From the NCBI RefSeq assembly GCF_002017875.1, contig NZ_MUFV01000001.1, positions 1,193,501 through 1,257,500 of the forward strand: a DNA stretch of 64,000 bases, given 5' to 3'. The notes below the pieces were generated by a model, which saw nothing but the letters and a program-made list of their open reading frames with translations, was not told the origin of the DNA and did no database searches. Of the stretch, positions 7,762 through 19,077 are shown piece by piece. This DNA comes from Deinococcus sp. LM3. Lineage in GTDB: Bacteria; Deinococcota; Deinococci; Deinococcales; Deinococcaceae. A program made the position numbers and the translations under genes. Position 1 is the stretch's first letter. The number at the start of each line of letters is the position of its first letter.

Positions 7762-9315
7762 GTGGTGATGCAGGTCAGGGAGTTCAAACCGGGTGAGATG
7801 GACGCGATGGATGTGCTGCGGCTGGCGCTGACGAGCAAGGTGTATGGCGCGGCGATCGAGACGCCGGTGAGTGAGACGCCGTCGTTGAGTGCGCGGTTGG
7901 GGAACCGGGTGCTGCTGAAGCGGGAGGATCTGCAGCCGATCTTTTCGTTCAAGTTGCGGGGCGCTTACAACAAGATGGCTCAGTTGACGCCGGAGGAGCG
8001 TGCGCGTGGGGTGATCTGTGCGTCGGCGGGGAATCACGCGCAGGGGGTGGCGTTCGCGGCGCAGCGGTTGGGGGTGCGGTCGGTGATCGTGATGCCGGCG
8101 ACCACGCCGGAGATCAAGGTGGGGGCGTGCCGGGCGCGGGGGGCGGAGGTGGTGCTGTTCGGGGACAGTTTCAGTGATGCCGAGACGCACGCGTTCGCGT
8201 TGCAGCGGGAATGGGGGATGACGTTCGTGCATCCGTACGATGATCCGCTGGTGCTGGCGGGGCAGGGGACGGTGGCGCTGGAGTTGCTGCGTCAGGTGGA
8301 GGTGGACGGGCCGGTGACGGTGTTCGTGCCGGTGGGGGGCGGCGGCCTGATTGCGGGGGTGGCGGGGGTGCTCAAGGCGCTGCGGCCGGATATCCGGGTG
8401 GTGGGCGTGGAGCCGGAGGACAGTGACGCGATGTTCCAGTCGGTGCAGGCCGGGGAGCGGGTGCGGCTGGACACGGTGGGGATTTTTGTGGATGGCGTGG
8501 CGGTCAAGCAGGTGGGGGCGTTCACGTTCGATCTGACGCGCCGGTACGTGGATGACTGGGTGCGGGTGAACACGGATGAGGTGTGCGCGGCGATCAAGGA
8601 CGTGTTCGACGATACGCGGGCCGTGATGGAGCCGGCGGGGGCGCTGGCGGTGGCGGGCCTGAAGAAGTACGTGGCCGAGCGGGGCGTGAGTGGTGAGACG
8701 CTGGTGGGTCTGACGTGCGGCGCGAACGTGAATTTCGACCGGCTGCGGCACGTCGCGGAGCGGGCCGAGGTCGGCGAGCAGCGCGAGGCGATTCTGGCGG
8801 TGACGATTCCGGAGCGGCCAGGCGCGTTCCGGGAGTTCATCGAGGTGGTGGGGGCGCGGGCGATCACGGAGTTCAATTACCGCTTTGCGCCGAGGGCGCA
8901 GGCGCAGATTTTCGTGGGGGTGCAGCTGGCCCGCGCGGGGCAACGGGCGGAACTGGTCGCAGAGTTGCTGGGGTTGGGGTACGCGGTGGCGGACCTGACG
9001 GAGGATGAGCTGGCCAAGGTGCATGTGCGGCACATGGTGGGGGGCCGGGCGCCGGAGGCGACGGATGAGCGGGTGTACTCGTTCACGTTCCCGGAGCGGC
9101 CGGGGGCGCTGCTGGAGTTCCTGACGCATCTGCATGGGCGCTGGAATATCAGCCTGTTCCATTACCGGAATCACGGGTCGGCGCATGGGCGGGTGCTGGC
9201 GGGGTTTCAGGTGCCGCCCGGCGACGGGGCGGCGTTCGCGGCGTTCCTGGCGGGGGTGGGGTACCCGGCGGTGGACATGACGGCGAATCCGGCGTACCGG
9301 TTGTTCCTGACCTGA
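7762..9315 (+). CDS. ilvA: threonine ammonia-lyase, biosynthetic
   Basis: Deaminates threonine to 2-oxobutanoate, the first step of isoleucine synthesis, in the cytoplasm with pyridoxal phosphate. The PLP lysine lies in SFKLRGAYN. Also visible are ASAGNHAQGVAFAA (substrate loop), VPVGGGGLIAG (phosphate-binding Gly loop) and LTCGANVNFDRLR. From about residue 340 there are two ACT-like regulatory domains (IPERPGAFREF and FPERPGALLEF), which mark the biosynthetic, allosterically controlled form of about 510 residues. AAGGGG at 7750-7755 fits the GTG at 7762 (or 7765) better than the ATG at 7768. The terminator and leader ORF just upstream suggest attenuation. Confidence 0.93.
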   Translation: MVMQVREFKPGEMDAMDVLRLALTSKVYGAAIETPVSETPSLSARLGNRVLLKREDLQPIFSFKLRGAYNKMAQLTPEERARGVICASAGNHAQGVAFAAQRLGVRSVIVMPATTPEIKVGACRARGAEVVLFGDSFSDAETHAFALQREWGMTFVHPYDDPLVLAGQGTVALELLRQVEVDGPVTVFVPVGGGGLIAGVAGVLKALRPDIRVVGVEPEDSDAMFQSVQAGERVRLDTVGIFVDGVAVKQVGAFTFDLTRRYVDDWVRVNTDEVCAAIKDVFDDTRAVMEPAGALAVAGLKKYVAERGVSGETLVGLTCGANVNFDRLRHVAERAEVGEQREAILAVTIPERPGAFREFIEVVGARAITEFNYRFAPRAQAQIFVGVQLARAGQRAELVAELLGLGYAVADLTEDELAKVHVRHMVGGRAPEATDERVYSFTFPERPGALLEFLTHLHGRWNISLFHYRNHGSAHGRVLAGFQVPPGDGAAFAAFLAGVGYPAVDMTANPAYRLFLT

Positions 9316-9427
9316 TGCGGGTGGCCCGGAGCGACCTGGGTGGCCGGGCCGGCTGGATGGGTGGGGCGTGAAGGTGGGGGCGGGGGCGTACTCACCTCTC
9401 TTCACGGCGGGTGTGTCCTGATGAGGC

Positions 9428-9763
9428 ATGACTGATTCGAATTCCGGTGTGAAGGCAGGCAGTCTGACGGTGGGGCTTCTGGGGGCGTGGCGGGGTGAGG
9501 CGACCGATCCGGCCCGTTCCTTTCAGGGGCAGGTCGTCGTCTCTGATCTGGAAGCGCTTCCGGTGGGCACGGAGGTCGCGGTGCAGTTCCGGGATTCCGG
9601 GCGGCGCGTGACGGGCGCGCACGATCACGGCGCGTACGTGCTGAGTGCGCGGGGGCGCGAGTGGCCGGTGTCGCGGTTCACGGCCCATGCCAGCGCGGCC
9701 GGGCAGGTGCGGGACGACCGCGAGCCTTCCGGGGAGTGGGTGGCGGAACTCGTGAACCGCTGA
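9428..9763 (+). CDS. hypothetical protein
   Basis: A 111-residue protein without signal peptide or membrane segment. The central part alternates hydrophobic and polar residues (GQVVVSDLEALPVGTEVAVQFRD) like a small beta-barrel. The codon pattern, with G or C in most third positions, supports a real gene. The start is uncertain because neither a good Shine-Dalgarno nor a TANNNT box sits at the usual distance. I do not recognise a family. It lies between ilvA and an acetyltransferase gene on the same strand. Confidence 0.55.
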   Translation: MTDSNSGVKAGSLTVGLLGAWRGEATDPARSFQGQVVVSDLEALPVGTEVAVQFRDSGRRVTGAHDHGAYVLSARGREWPVSRFTAHASAAGQVRDDREPSGEWVAELVNR

Positions 9764-9809
9764 AGGGCGCTGGCCTTGCGCGGAGCGCGGCGGGGTTCTA
9801 CGCTCGGGC

Positions 9810-10337
9810 ATGACCCCTGAGCTGCCACGCACGCCCGCCGCCCCGCGTCCCGAGGACCTGCCGCCCGCCGTGATCGTGGACGCCGCGCCGGACGATCCGC
9901 GTGTGGCCGGGCTGATGAACGCGCAGCAGCGTGAATTGCGGGCGCTGTACCAGGATACCGACGAGCGCACGGAGCCCTTCGATCCGATGGTCCTGACCGG
10001 GCCGGGGTGCGTGCTGCTGGCCGCCCGGCGGGGCGATGACCGCGCGCCGCTGCTGGCGTGTGGGGCGCTGAAACGCTGGGACGCGCAGTCGGCCGAGGTC
10101 AAACGCATGTACACGCTGCCGCAGGTGCGCGGGCAGGGGCTGGCGCGGGCGCTGCTGGAAGAACTGATCGTGCGGGGCCGCCGTGAGGGGTACGCGCGGC
10201 TGGTGCTGGAGACCGGGGATCAGCAGGAGGCGGCGCTGGCGCTGTACACGCGGGCGGGCTTCCGGCGCATTCCGAACTTCGGGTACTACGAGGGCGTGGA
10301 GAACAGCCTGTGTTTCGAGTTGCCGCTGGGTTCATGA
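9810..10337 (+). CDS. GNAT-family N-acetyltransferase
   Basis: The protein of 175 residues has the GNAT acetyl-CoA binding core: AEVKRMYTLPQVRGQGLARALLEEL (motif A, with the QxxGxG/A pyrophosphate loop as RGQGLA) followed by ARLVLETGDQQEAALALYTRAGF (motif B). The acceptor is unknown; similar proteins acetylate small molecules or protein N-termini. TACGCT at 9799-9804 ends 5 bases before the ATG, so the mRNA is predicted to be leaderless, which also fixes the start. It seems to be transcribed on its own. Confidence 0.8.
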   Translation: MTPELPRTPAAPRPEDLPPAVIVDAAPDDPRVAGLMNAQQRELRALYQDTDERTEPFDPMVLTGPGCVLLAARRGDDRAPLLACGALKRWDAQSAEVKRMYTLPQVRGQGLARALLEELIVRGRREGYARLVLETGDQQEAALALYTRAGFRRIPNFGYYEGVENSLCFELPLGS

Positions 10338-10415
10338 ACGCCGGCTTCACCGGGACTCAAGTGGACCTGAAGTGAACTCCCACGCCGCGCCGGGAGGAGT
10401 GTGGGACGGTGGGGC

Positions 10416-10745
10416 ATGAACGATCAGCTGATCCGGGAGTGCATCGAGGCCTGTCTGGCGTGCGTGACGGCGTGCGAGGAGTGCGCCTCGGCGTGCCTGT
10501 CCGAGCCGGATATCGACATGATGCGCGGCTGCATCCGGCTGGACCGGGACTGCGCGGACGTGTGCGCCGTGACGGCGCGGCTGCTGATGCGTGGTAGCGA
10601 CCTGCACGCGCAGGCGTGTGCGCTGTGTGCCGGGGCCTGCGCGGCGTGTGCGGCCGAGTGCGGTGGGCACAGTCACGATCACTGCCAGCGCTGCGCCGAG
10701 GCCTGCCGCCGCTGCGAGGAAGCCTGCCGGAAACTGGCGGCCTGA
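10416..10745 (+). CDS. Cys-rich four-helix copper-storage-like protein (DUF326/Csp)
   Basis: A 109-residue all-helical protein with regularly spaced cysteines (CIEACLACVTACEECASAC, CADVC, CALCAGACAACAAEC, CQRCAEACRRCEEAC) and a GGHSHDHC segment. Cytosolic Csp3-type proteins of this pattern line a four-helix bundle with Cys thiols and store many Cu(I) ions. No signal peptide is visible, so it is the cytosolic type. The start is the ATG at 10416, after a G-rich stretch (GGTGGGG). An upstream in-frame GTG is less likely. Copper control is plausible, but I could not identify a copper operator. Confidence 0.8.
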   Translation: MNDQLIRECIEACLACVTACEECASACLSEPDIDMMRGCIRLDRDCADVCAVTARLLMRGSDLHAQACALCAGACAACAAECGGHSHDHCQRCAEACRRCEEACRKLAA

Positions 10746-10821
10746 ACGCCGTATCCGTGGGGGGAAAGCCGGTGGTCCGGGGGGTCCTGGGGCGGTCACA
10801 GCCGGAGGGTAGACTGGACGG

Positions 10822-12214
<1,393 letters not shown>

Positions 12215-12218
<4 letters not shown>

Positions 12219-13213
12219 AGATCAAGAAGACCAACCGCCCGCCCCGCCCCGCCTCTACCCCCGCTTCCGCCCCGGCCAGCGAGCCCGGCGCGCTGCGGCG
12301 CACCGTCGCCGAGGCGCAGGCCGCCGCGCCGCGCCGTGACCGACCGGCCGGTCAGAGTGCAGCCGGTCAGGGTGCGGGCAACAAAGCGGCAGGCAACAAG
12401 GGCGCGGCCAGCCGGGGTGCAGGCAGTCGGGGTGCAGGCAGTCGGGGTCCGGACAGCCGGGGTCCGTCTGGCGGGAAGCCCGGCGAGAGCCGGGGCGCGA
12501 AACCGGCCCGGCCCGCCGGTCGCCCGGACGCCCGCCCCGCGAAGGACACGGGCAGCCGTGACGGCAGCCGCCCCGCCCCTGACGACGGACACCAGCCGGC
12601 CGGCACGCAGCGCCTGTTCTTCGCGCTGAAGGTTCCCGCGAACCTCGTCGGGCCGCTGCGGGAAGCGCAGCGCAAACTGCGCGGCAACTGGCGCCGGGTG
12701 GACGCCGACCAGCTGCACGTGACCCTGGCGTACCTGCCGGCGGTGCCGGTCGACCGCGTGGACGACCTCAAACGCCTGGGCGTGACCCTGATGCAGGACC
12801 TGGCGCCCATGCAGGTCAGTCTGCGCGGCACCGGCTACTACCCGAACGAGGGCAGCCCGCGCGTGTGGTTCGTGAAAGTCGAGGCCGAGGGCCTGCCGGA
12901 ACTGGCGCAGGCGCTGCGGGACGGCATTCACGCGCTGGGTCTGGAAACCGACGATCAGCCGTTCAAGGGGCACATCACCCTGGCGCGCAAGAAGGGACCG
13001 GCGCCGCGCGTGCCGCCCCTGACCTTCACGCACGGCTGGCAGGCCGGCGGCGCGGTCCTGTACCGCAGCATCCTGCGTAAGACCGGCCCCATCCACGAGA
13101 CCGCCAGCAGCTTCCGCTTCCGCGCGCCGCTGCCCACCGAGACCGACGTCCCGCTTCCCGACCCCAGTCCCGACACCCCACCGGCCGCACCGGCCGTCAC
13201 CGACCCGCAGTAA
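12215..13213 (+). CDS. thpR: RNA 2',3'-cyclic phosphodiesterase (2'-5' RNA ligase-like), with long disordered N-terminus
   Basis: The C-terminal 200 residues form a 2H phosphodiesterase domain with both HxT motifs, LHVTLAYL and GHITLARK, which open 2',3'-cyclic phosphates on RNA. Uniquely long is the N-terminal extension of about 130 residues, low in complexity and rich in Ala, Gly, Arg and Ser, including near-tandem [10 protein letters not shown] units coded by a short DNA repeat around 12412-12475. Such RG-rich tails often bind nucleic acid. A Pro/Asp/Thr-rich tail ends the protein. It sits between cinA and recA, known in Deinococcus as the ligT gene of the recA operon, and its start overlaps the cinA stop. 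Confidence 0.88.
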
Positions 13214-13271
13214 CCCCGAACCCCGCCACGACACCCGGCCGGCCCCAGCGGCCAGCAGGCAAGGAGACCCC

Positions 13272-14342
<1,071 letters not shown>

Positions 14343-14573
14343 GGTCGATGGACGGAAGTTGATGGTTGATGGTTGAAAGGTGAGGGGGAGGGGCCGGTGA
14401 GCCTCTCCCCCGTTTCATGGCTTCCTGTTCGCGCCGGGGGCCTGCCATCTGGCTTACCCCGCCGTCCCTCTTTCGGCGGATGCCGCGTGCGTGCGGCGCG
14501 GCGCAGACTGGGCGCAGGCTTCGGGGTGGGGTTTCCGCGTGGGAGACATCGACAACCCACACCCAAGGTCAGA

Positions 14574-14605
14574 GCCCCCACCCGAGTGAAGGTGGGGGGC
14601 TTTTT
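14574..14605 (+). terminator. intrinsic terminator of the recA operon
   Basis: GCCCCCACC (14574-14582) pairs with GGTGGGGGGC (14591-14600), followed by TTTTT. It lies about 230 bases after recA. The gap before it (14343-14573) holds a TTGATGG-rich stretch at about 14357-14377 resembling the one after argR, and no gene. Confidence 0.85.
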
Positions 14606-14626
14606 CGCTGCCTGTGGCGGCAAAAC

Positions 14627-15211
14627 TTACCGGCGGGCGAACTTCCAGGCGGCGGGCAGCAGCAGCGCGGCCAGCAGCAGCTTGATGCTGTCGCCGATGA
14701 GGAAGGGGGTCAGGCCGGCGGTCAGCAGGGCCGCGCCCTTCAGGCCGGTGATGGCGCCCAGGACGGGCAGGCCGATGGCGTAGATGAGGGCGCTGCCGGC
14801 CAGCATGGCGAGGCAGGTCCCCAGGAACCGGCGGTCCAGCCCGAAGCGTTCGACCAGGAAACCGACGAGCGCGGCGGCCAGCGGGTAGCTGATGACGTAG
14901 CCGATGCTGGCGCGCAGGCCGGTGCCCGTGGAGTTCATGAAGCCGCTGGCGCCGCCGGCGTACACGGGCAGTCCGGCCGCGCCGGCCAGCGCGTACAGCA
15001 GCACGGCGGCGAAGGCGCGTTTCCAGCCGAGGGCCGCGCCGACCAGCAGCACGCCCAGCGTCTGGAGGGTCATGGGGACGGGTTGCAGCGGCACCTCGGC
15101 CTGCGCGAGCAGCGCGATCAGGGCCGCGCCGCCGCCGACGAGCAGCAGGTCACGCGCGAGGCTGGGGGTGGGGGCGAGCTGGCGGGCCAGGGTGGGGTGG
15201 GTCAGGGTCAT
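14627..15211 (-). CDS. bioY: biotin transporter substrate-binding subunit BioY
   Basis: A 194-residue membrane protein with about six hydrophobic segments. The family signatures PLQPVPMTLQTLGVLLVGAALG near the start and GLPVYAGGASGF in the middle identify the BioY S-component, which binds biotin and works with the ECF energy-coupling module or alone. The AAGGAGAG ribosome binding site lies just before the ATG (around 15216-15223 on the minus strand). It is downstream of birA on the same strand, 57 bases apart, so both genes are probably controlled by the BirA operator at 16240. Confidence 0.92.
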   Translation of the reverse strand: MTLTHPTLARQLAPTPSLARDLLLVGGGAALIALLAQAEVPLQPVPMTLQTLGVLLVGAALGWKRAFAAVLLYALAGAAGLPVYAGGASGFMNSTGTGLRASIGYVISYPLAAALVGFLVERFGLDRRFLGTCLAMLAGSALIYAIGLPVLGAITGLKGAALLTAGLTPFLIGDSIKLLLAALLLPAAWKFARR

Positions 15212-15268
15212 GGTGGTCTCTCCTTGGTGGGGTGGGGGCGGGGTGGGGGCCGGGAGTGGTCCGTGCGC

Positions 15269-16240
15269 TCAGGGTGCGGGGCCGCTCCCGGACGGTTCCG
15301 GGAGTTCCGGGGCGAGGCTGCCGACGAGTTGCACGTCCCCGGCGCTGACGGTGCGGGGGCCGTGCGCGGTCGTGACGATCAGGCTGCCCTGCGCGTCGAG
15401 GTCGGTCGCGACGCCCTCCAGGGGGCCTTCGTGCGTGTGGATCAGGACGGGGCGGCCCAGGGTGACGTTCGCGGCCCGCCAGGCGTTCAGGATGTCCGTG
15501 GCGGGCGCGGCCAGCCAGCGTTCCAGTTCGAGCAGCAGCGTGCCGAGCAGGGCGGCGCGGGTGGGTTCGGGGGTGCCGGGGGCGTGCAGGGCGCCCAGGT
15601 GCGCGGCGTCCTGCGGGGCGGCCGTGACGTTGATGCCGATGCCCAGGACGGCGCGGCGGGCTTCCTCGCCGCGCAGGTCGGCTTCGAGCAGGATGCCCGC
15701 CAGTTTGCGGCCGTTCGGGGCGAGCAGGTCGTTCGGCCATTTCAGGCCGCCCACGCCGGCGGCGCGCTGCACGGCGACTCCGGCGGCCAGCGGCATCAGC
15801 GGCAGGTCCGCGAGGGTCAGGGGGCCGCCGCGCAGGCTGCGGGTCAGCAGGACGCTGAAGACCAGGGTGCCGTGCGTGGTGTCCCAGGTGCGGCCCCGGC
15901 GGCCGCGTCCGGCGGTCTGGCGTTCGGCGACCGTGACCGCGCCGTGCGGGGCGGGGTGGGTGGGGTGGTCGGCCCAGGCGCGCAGGCTGTCCTGGGTGCT
16001 GGTGACGGTGCCCTGGTAGCGCATGGCCTGTCCCAGCGTGCCGCTGCGGGGGGTCAGGTGCGGGGTGGGCGTGCCGGGCGGCAGGGCGTAGCCGGCGCGG
16101 GTGACCTGGACGGGCACGCCGGCCTCGATCAGGTGGCGGGCCAGGGTGTTCACGGTGACGCGGTTCACACCGAGGGTCTGCCCGAGGGCGTCCCCGGTCT
16201 GGGGGCGTTCGGTCAGGAGGGGCAGCAGGCGGTCGGGCAT
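15269..16240 (-). CDS. birA: biotin-protein ligase / biotin operon repressor
   Basis: Attaches biotin to the carboxyl carrier protein of acetyl-CoA carboxylase through biotinyl-AMP. An N-terminal winged helix of about 60 residues (GDALGQTLGVNRVTVNTLARHLIEAG) indicates the repressor type (group II). The catalytic loop is AERQTAGRGRRGRTW, followed by LKWPNDLL and KLAGILLEA. The C-terminal SH3-like domain is present. The start is the ATG at 16240, whose first base is also the edge of an inverted repeat that spans the promoter. The gene is therefore probably auto-repressed together with bioY. Confidence 0.93.
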   Translation of the reverse strand: MPDRLLPLLTERPQTGDALGQTLGVNRVTVNTLARHLIEAGVPVQVTRAGYALPPGTPTPHLTPRSGTLGQAMRYQGTVTSTQDSLRAWADHPTHPAPHGAVTVAERQTAGRGRRGRTWDTTHGTLVFSVLLTRSLRGGPLTLADLPLMPLAAGVAVQRAAGVGGLKWPNDLLAPNGRKLAGILLEADLRGEEARRAVLGIGINVTAAPQDAAHLGALHAPGTPEPTRAALLGTLLLELERWLAAPATDILNAWRAANVTLGRPVLIHTHEGPLEGVATDLDAQGSLIVTTAHGPRTVSAGDVQLVGSLAPELPEPSGSGPAP

Positions 16241-16278
16241 TCGTTCAGTGTTTTATCCGCTTTGCTGAACGAAGGCAA
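16240..16278 (-). promoter_or_regulatory. BirA operator and promoter of birA-bioY
   Basis: TTCGTTCAG (16240-16248) and CTGAACGAA (16265-16273) are perfect inverted 9-mers separated by 16 bases, the spacing of known BirA operators. On the minus strand a -35 TTGCCT (16273-16278), a 17-base spacer and a -10 TAAAAC (16250-16255) place the -10 between the arms. Confidence 0.7.
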
Positions 16279-16369
16279 TGAACCGGGTTCAGACCGTGGT
16301 CGCGGCCGCGGCCGGAGACTGTGTCGTACACGTCACGGGCGCGTCAGCTGCATTTGCTAGACTGCGCGC

Positions 16370-16780
16370 ATGACGATGGTGCGGCAGACCAAGCAGCGGG
16401 CGGCGGTGATCGAGGTCCTGCGGACCGCGCGGTCCCACCCGGACGCCGCGTGGATTCACGCGCAGGTGCGTGGGCAGTTGCCCAGCGTGAGCCTGGGGAC
16501 CGTGTACCGCACGCTGGACGCGCTGGTTCGCGACGGCGTGGTGGTCACGCTGGAACGCGCCGGGCAGGCCACCCGTTACGACTACAAGCACGAGGGCGAC
16601 GCGCACCACCACGCCGTGTGCCGGGGCTGCGGCGCGATCTTCGACGTGGACGCCGCCGTGGTGCCCACCCTGCCCGCCTCGGCCTTCCCGGCCGGGTTCC
16701 AGGTGACGGACGTCCGCCTGGAGTTCATGGGCGTGTGTCCGGGCTGTCAGGCGCAGGCCGCCGAGGCCGCCAGGGACTGA
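16370..16780 (+). CDS. Fur-family metal/peroxide-responsive repressor (PerR/Mur-like)
   Basis: A 136-residue winged-helix regulator with the Fur signature SLGTVYRTLDALVRDGVV in the recognition region. A metal-binding region, HEGDAHHHAVCRGCGAIFDVD, and a second CPGC pair give the four-Cys structural zinc site. FDVD carries an Asp where ferric Fur usually has Glu, as in PerR proteins, so sensing of Mn, Fe or peroxide is possible. Deinococcus uses Fur relatives in manganese homeostasis, which matters for radiation resistance. TAGACT (16358-16363) lies 6 bases before the ATG, so the mRNA is probably leaderless. It is divergent from birA. Confidence 0.88.
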   Translation: MTMVRQTKQRAAVIEVLRTARSHPDAAWIHAQVRGQLPSVSLGTVYRTLDALVRDGVVVTLERAGQATRYDYKHEGDAHHHAVCRGCGAIFDVDAAVVPTLPASAFPAGFQVTDVRLEFMGVCPGCQAQAAEAARD

Positions 16781-16841
16781 ACCCGGCCAGCACCGGGCGC
16801 GGGGCGGTTCGTCCCGGCGGGCGGGCGGTACTCTGCCCGGT

Positions 16842-17600
16842 ATGACGCCCGCGCCGCCCTCCCCTCCTGAAGTACAGGAGTTTCCCACCTACCGCCTGCC
16901 GACCTTCCTGCCGCCGTTCCTGCTGGGCTGGGGGGTGGGGGCCGCCCTGACCTTCACGGTGCGCGCGGTGGGCGGCGCGCTGCTGGGCGATCCCTGCGAG
17001 GGCCGCACGCTGCTGGCGCTGCTGCTGCCGCTGCTGCTGGGGCCGGGCGGGCTGGCGTTGACGGCCGCGAACTGGCGGCGGCCCCGCCGCGCGGCGCTGG
17101 GGCTGGGGCTGGTCGTGGCGTCGCTGCTGCCCGCGCTGTACGTGGGCGCGCAGGACATCGGGGAGTTGCGCCGCACCGGGTGCGCCGGCGGGTACGTGGT
17201 GGTGTCCCGCGTCGCTGCCGACGGTCAGCCGGGCGGCAGCATCAGCAGCCTGCGGCTGGAGGCCGGGTCGTCCGTGACGGTCACGGCGCGGGTGGGCGGG
17301 TACACCACGCAGACGCATCCGGGGGTGTTCACGGTGCAGGCGCAGACGGCCGCGCCGGGGGTGACGGTCACGCCGGGGCGCACGCAGGTGCGGGTGGGCG
17401 AGGACTTCCCCGTGACGGTCACGGTCCCGGCCACGACGCCCGTGAACACGTACACCATCGGCATCGGGGCGCGTGAGGCGGGGGGGGACCGACCCGCCGA
17501 GGCTGCCGGGACGCTGGAACTGAACGTGCGGCCCGCGCCGGGCACCGATACGCCGGGAACCAACACGCCGGCCACCCCGGCTGACCCCGCGCGACCCTGA
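16842..17600 (+). CDS. membrane protein with extracytoplasmic Ig-like domain, unknown function
   Basis: The 252-residue protein has about three hydrophobic segments in its first 110 residues (FLPPFLLGWGVGAALTF, LLALLLPLLLGPGGLAL, LGLGLVVASLLPALYVG), then a domain of about 120 residues rich in V and T (SSVTVTARVGG, VTVTPGRTQVRVGEDFPVTVTVP) like a bacterial Ig-type or CARDB fold, and a Pro/Thr-rich tail. A surface role is inferred only from this. TACTCT (16829-16834) ends 7 bases before the ATG, predicting a leaderless message. I do not recognise orthologues. Confidence 0.65.
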   Translation: MTPAPPSPPEVQEFPTYRLPTFLPPFLLGWGVGAALTFTVRAVGGALLGDPCEGRTLLALLLPLLLGPGGLALTAANWRRPRRAALGLGLVVASLLPALYVGAQDIGELRRTGCAGGYVVVSRVAADGQPGGSISSLRLEAGSSVTVTARVGGYTTQTHPGVFTVQAQTAAPGVTVTPGRTQVRVGEDFPVTVTVPATTPVNTYTIGIGAREAGGDRPAEAAGTLELNVRPAPGTDTPGTNTPATPADPARP

Positions 17601-17682
17601 CCCGCGCTCCCCGGTCCAGGCTCCCGCTGCCGGGCGGGGACGGGGTGAGGGCAGGATGTAGAAGGGATGGTACGCTCGTTCG

Positions 17683-18366
17683 GTGGATGTGACGGAACTT
17701 TCCAGCATTGCCCTTCAGACGTTCCTGACGATGCTGGTCGTGATGGACCCTATCGGGCTGGCGCCGATCTTCATCGGGCTGGCCGGGAACCGCCCGAGCT
17801 TCGAGCGGCGGCGCGTGGCCCTGAAGGCCTGCGTGGTCGCGGGCATCATCATCCTGCTGTTCGGTCTGTTCGGGCGGGAACTGCTGGGGCACCTGGGCAT
17901 CAGCCTCAGTTCGTTCCGGATCGCGGGCGGCATCCTGCTGTTCCTGATCGCGCTGGACATGGTGTTCGCGCGGCCCAGCGGCAGCAAGGAAACCGCCGAG
18001 GAGGAGCAGGAGGCGCAGCAGCGTGAGGACATCAGCGTGTTCCCACTGGCCATTCCGCTGATCGCGGGCCCCGGCACGCTGGCGAGCATCATGATTCTCG
18101 CGGCGGACGCGCACGGGTCGCCGCTGCTGCTCTCGGCGGTGTTCCTGGTGACGGCCGCCGTGCTGCTGCTGTGTTACCTGGCGCTGCGCCTGTCGGGGCA
18201 GATCGCGCGGGTGATCGGCCTGACCGGCGTGCATGTGGTCACGCGGGTGCTGGGCGTGCTGCTGGGCGCACTGGCCGTGCAGTACGTGGCCGACGGAACG
18301 CTGGAACTGATCCGGGGCGGCCTGAAGACCGGCTGGGTGCCCGGCACGCTGCCCTGGCTGGGCTGA
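17683..18366 (+). CDS. MarC-family integral membrane protein
   Basis: A 227-residue protein with six predicted membrane spans. MarC-family traits include [23 protein letters not shown] near the N-terminus, [19 protein letters not shown] and [20 protein letters not shown] in the centre. MarC proteins were once linked to multiple antibiotic resistance, but their transport function is unproven. A charged loop ([15 protein letters not shown]) separates the two halves. The GTG at 17683 is chosen because TACGCT (17671-17676) lies 6 bases before it, which is the leaderless arrangement. Confidence 0.88.
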   Translation: MDVTELSSIALQTFLTMLVVMDPIGLAPIFIGLAGNRPSFERRRVALKACVVAGIIILLFGLFGRELLGHLGISLSSFRIAGGILLFLIALDMVFARPSGSKETAEEEQEAQQREDISVFPLAIPLIAGPGTLASIMILAADAHGSPLLLSAVFLVTAAVLLLCYLALRLSGQIARVIGLTGVHVVTRVLGVLLGALAVQYVADGTLELIRGGLKTGWVPGTLPWLG

Positions 18367-18478
18367 CCCCACTGATCCGACCCGCCCCCTGGTAGGCCAT
18401 TCGCCGCAGGGTGTGACAGGAATCACTAAGCGTCCCAGCGCAACATTGACCTGACGGCCGCGCCTTAGAATGCCGTGC

Positions 18479-19036
18479 ATGACCTCCAGAAAGGACGTGC
18501 AGGAAGACACCCGAATACCCCGTATCGCGGCCGACCTGAACGCGCCGCGTGTGCTGGTGCTGAACGCCTCGTACGAGCCGCTGCACGTCACGAGTGCCAA
18601 GCGGGCCATCACGCTCGTGCAGTACGGCGTGGCCGAGATTCTGGAGGACAGTGCGGACGTGGTCCGTTCGCCCAGCACCGTCATGAGCGTGCCCAGCGTG
18701 ATCCGCCTGCGCCGCTACGTGCGCCGCCCGCGCGTGCACCCGGTGCCGTTCAACCGCCGCAACGTGCTGCGCCGCGACACCTTCGTCTGCCAGTACTGCG
18801 GTTCATCCGAGGAACTCACGCTGGACCACGTGCTGCCCCGTTCGCGCGGCGGGCGCCACACCTGGGAGAACGTCACGACCGCCTGCCGCGCCTGCAACCA
18901 GCGCAAGGGCAACCGCACCCCCGAGGAGGCCGCCATGCCGCTGCGGACCCGTCCGCGCGCCCCGACCTTCGGCGCGTACGCCCACGGGCAGTTCGCGCAC
19001 TGGCAGCCGCAGTGGAGCCGCTACCTGGGCGGCTGA
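18479..19036 (+). CDS. HNH endonuclease family protein
   Basis: A 185-residue protein whose C-terminal half carries a zinc-ribbon HNH fold: FVCQYCGSS (first CxxC), LTLDHVLPRSRGG (the catalytic DH), WENVTTACRACNQRKGNR (N and second CxxC). Free-standing HNH proteins of this type are widespread in Deinococcus and cyanobacteria and are predicted DNA nickases or nucleases of unknown role. The ATG at 18479 is preferred because TAGAAT (18466-18471) lies 7 bases upstream. The ATG at 18470 would fall inside this -10 box. Confidence 0.85.
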   Translation: MTSRKDVQEDTRIPRIAADLNAPRVLVLNASYEPLHVTSAKRAITLVQYGVAEILEDSADVVRSPSTVMSVPSVIRLRRYVRRPRVHPVPFNRRNVLRRDTFVCQYCGSSEELTLDHVLPRSRGGRHTWENVTTACRACNQRKGNRTPEEAAMPLRTRPRAPTFGAYAHGQFAHWQPQWSRYLGG

Positions 19037-19077
19037 CCCTGGCCCCCCGCGTGGCGGCCTGCCCGCTAGACTGCGGC

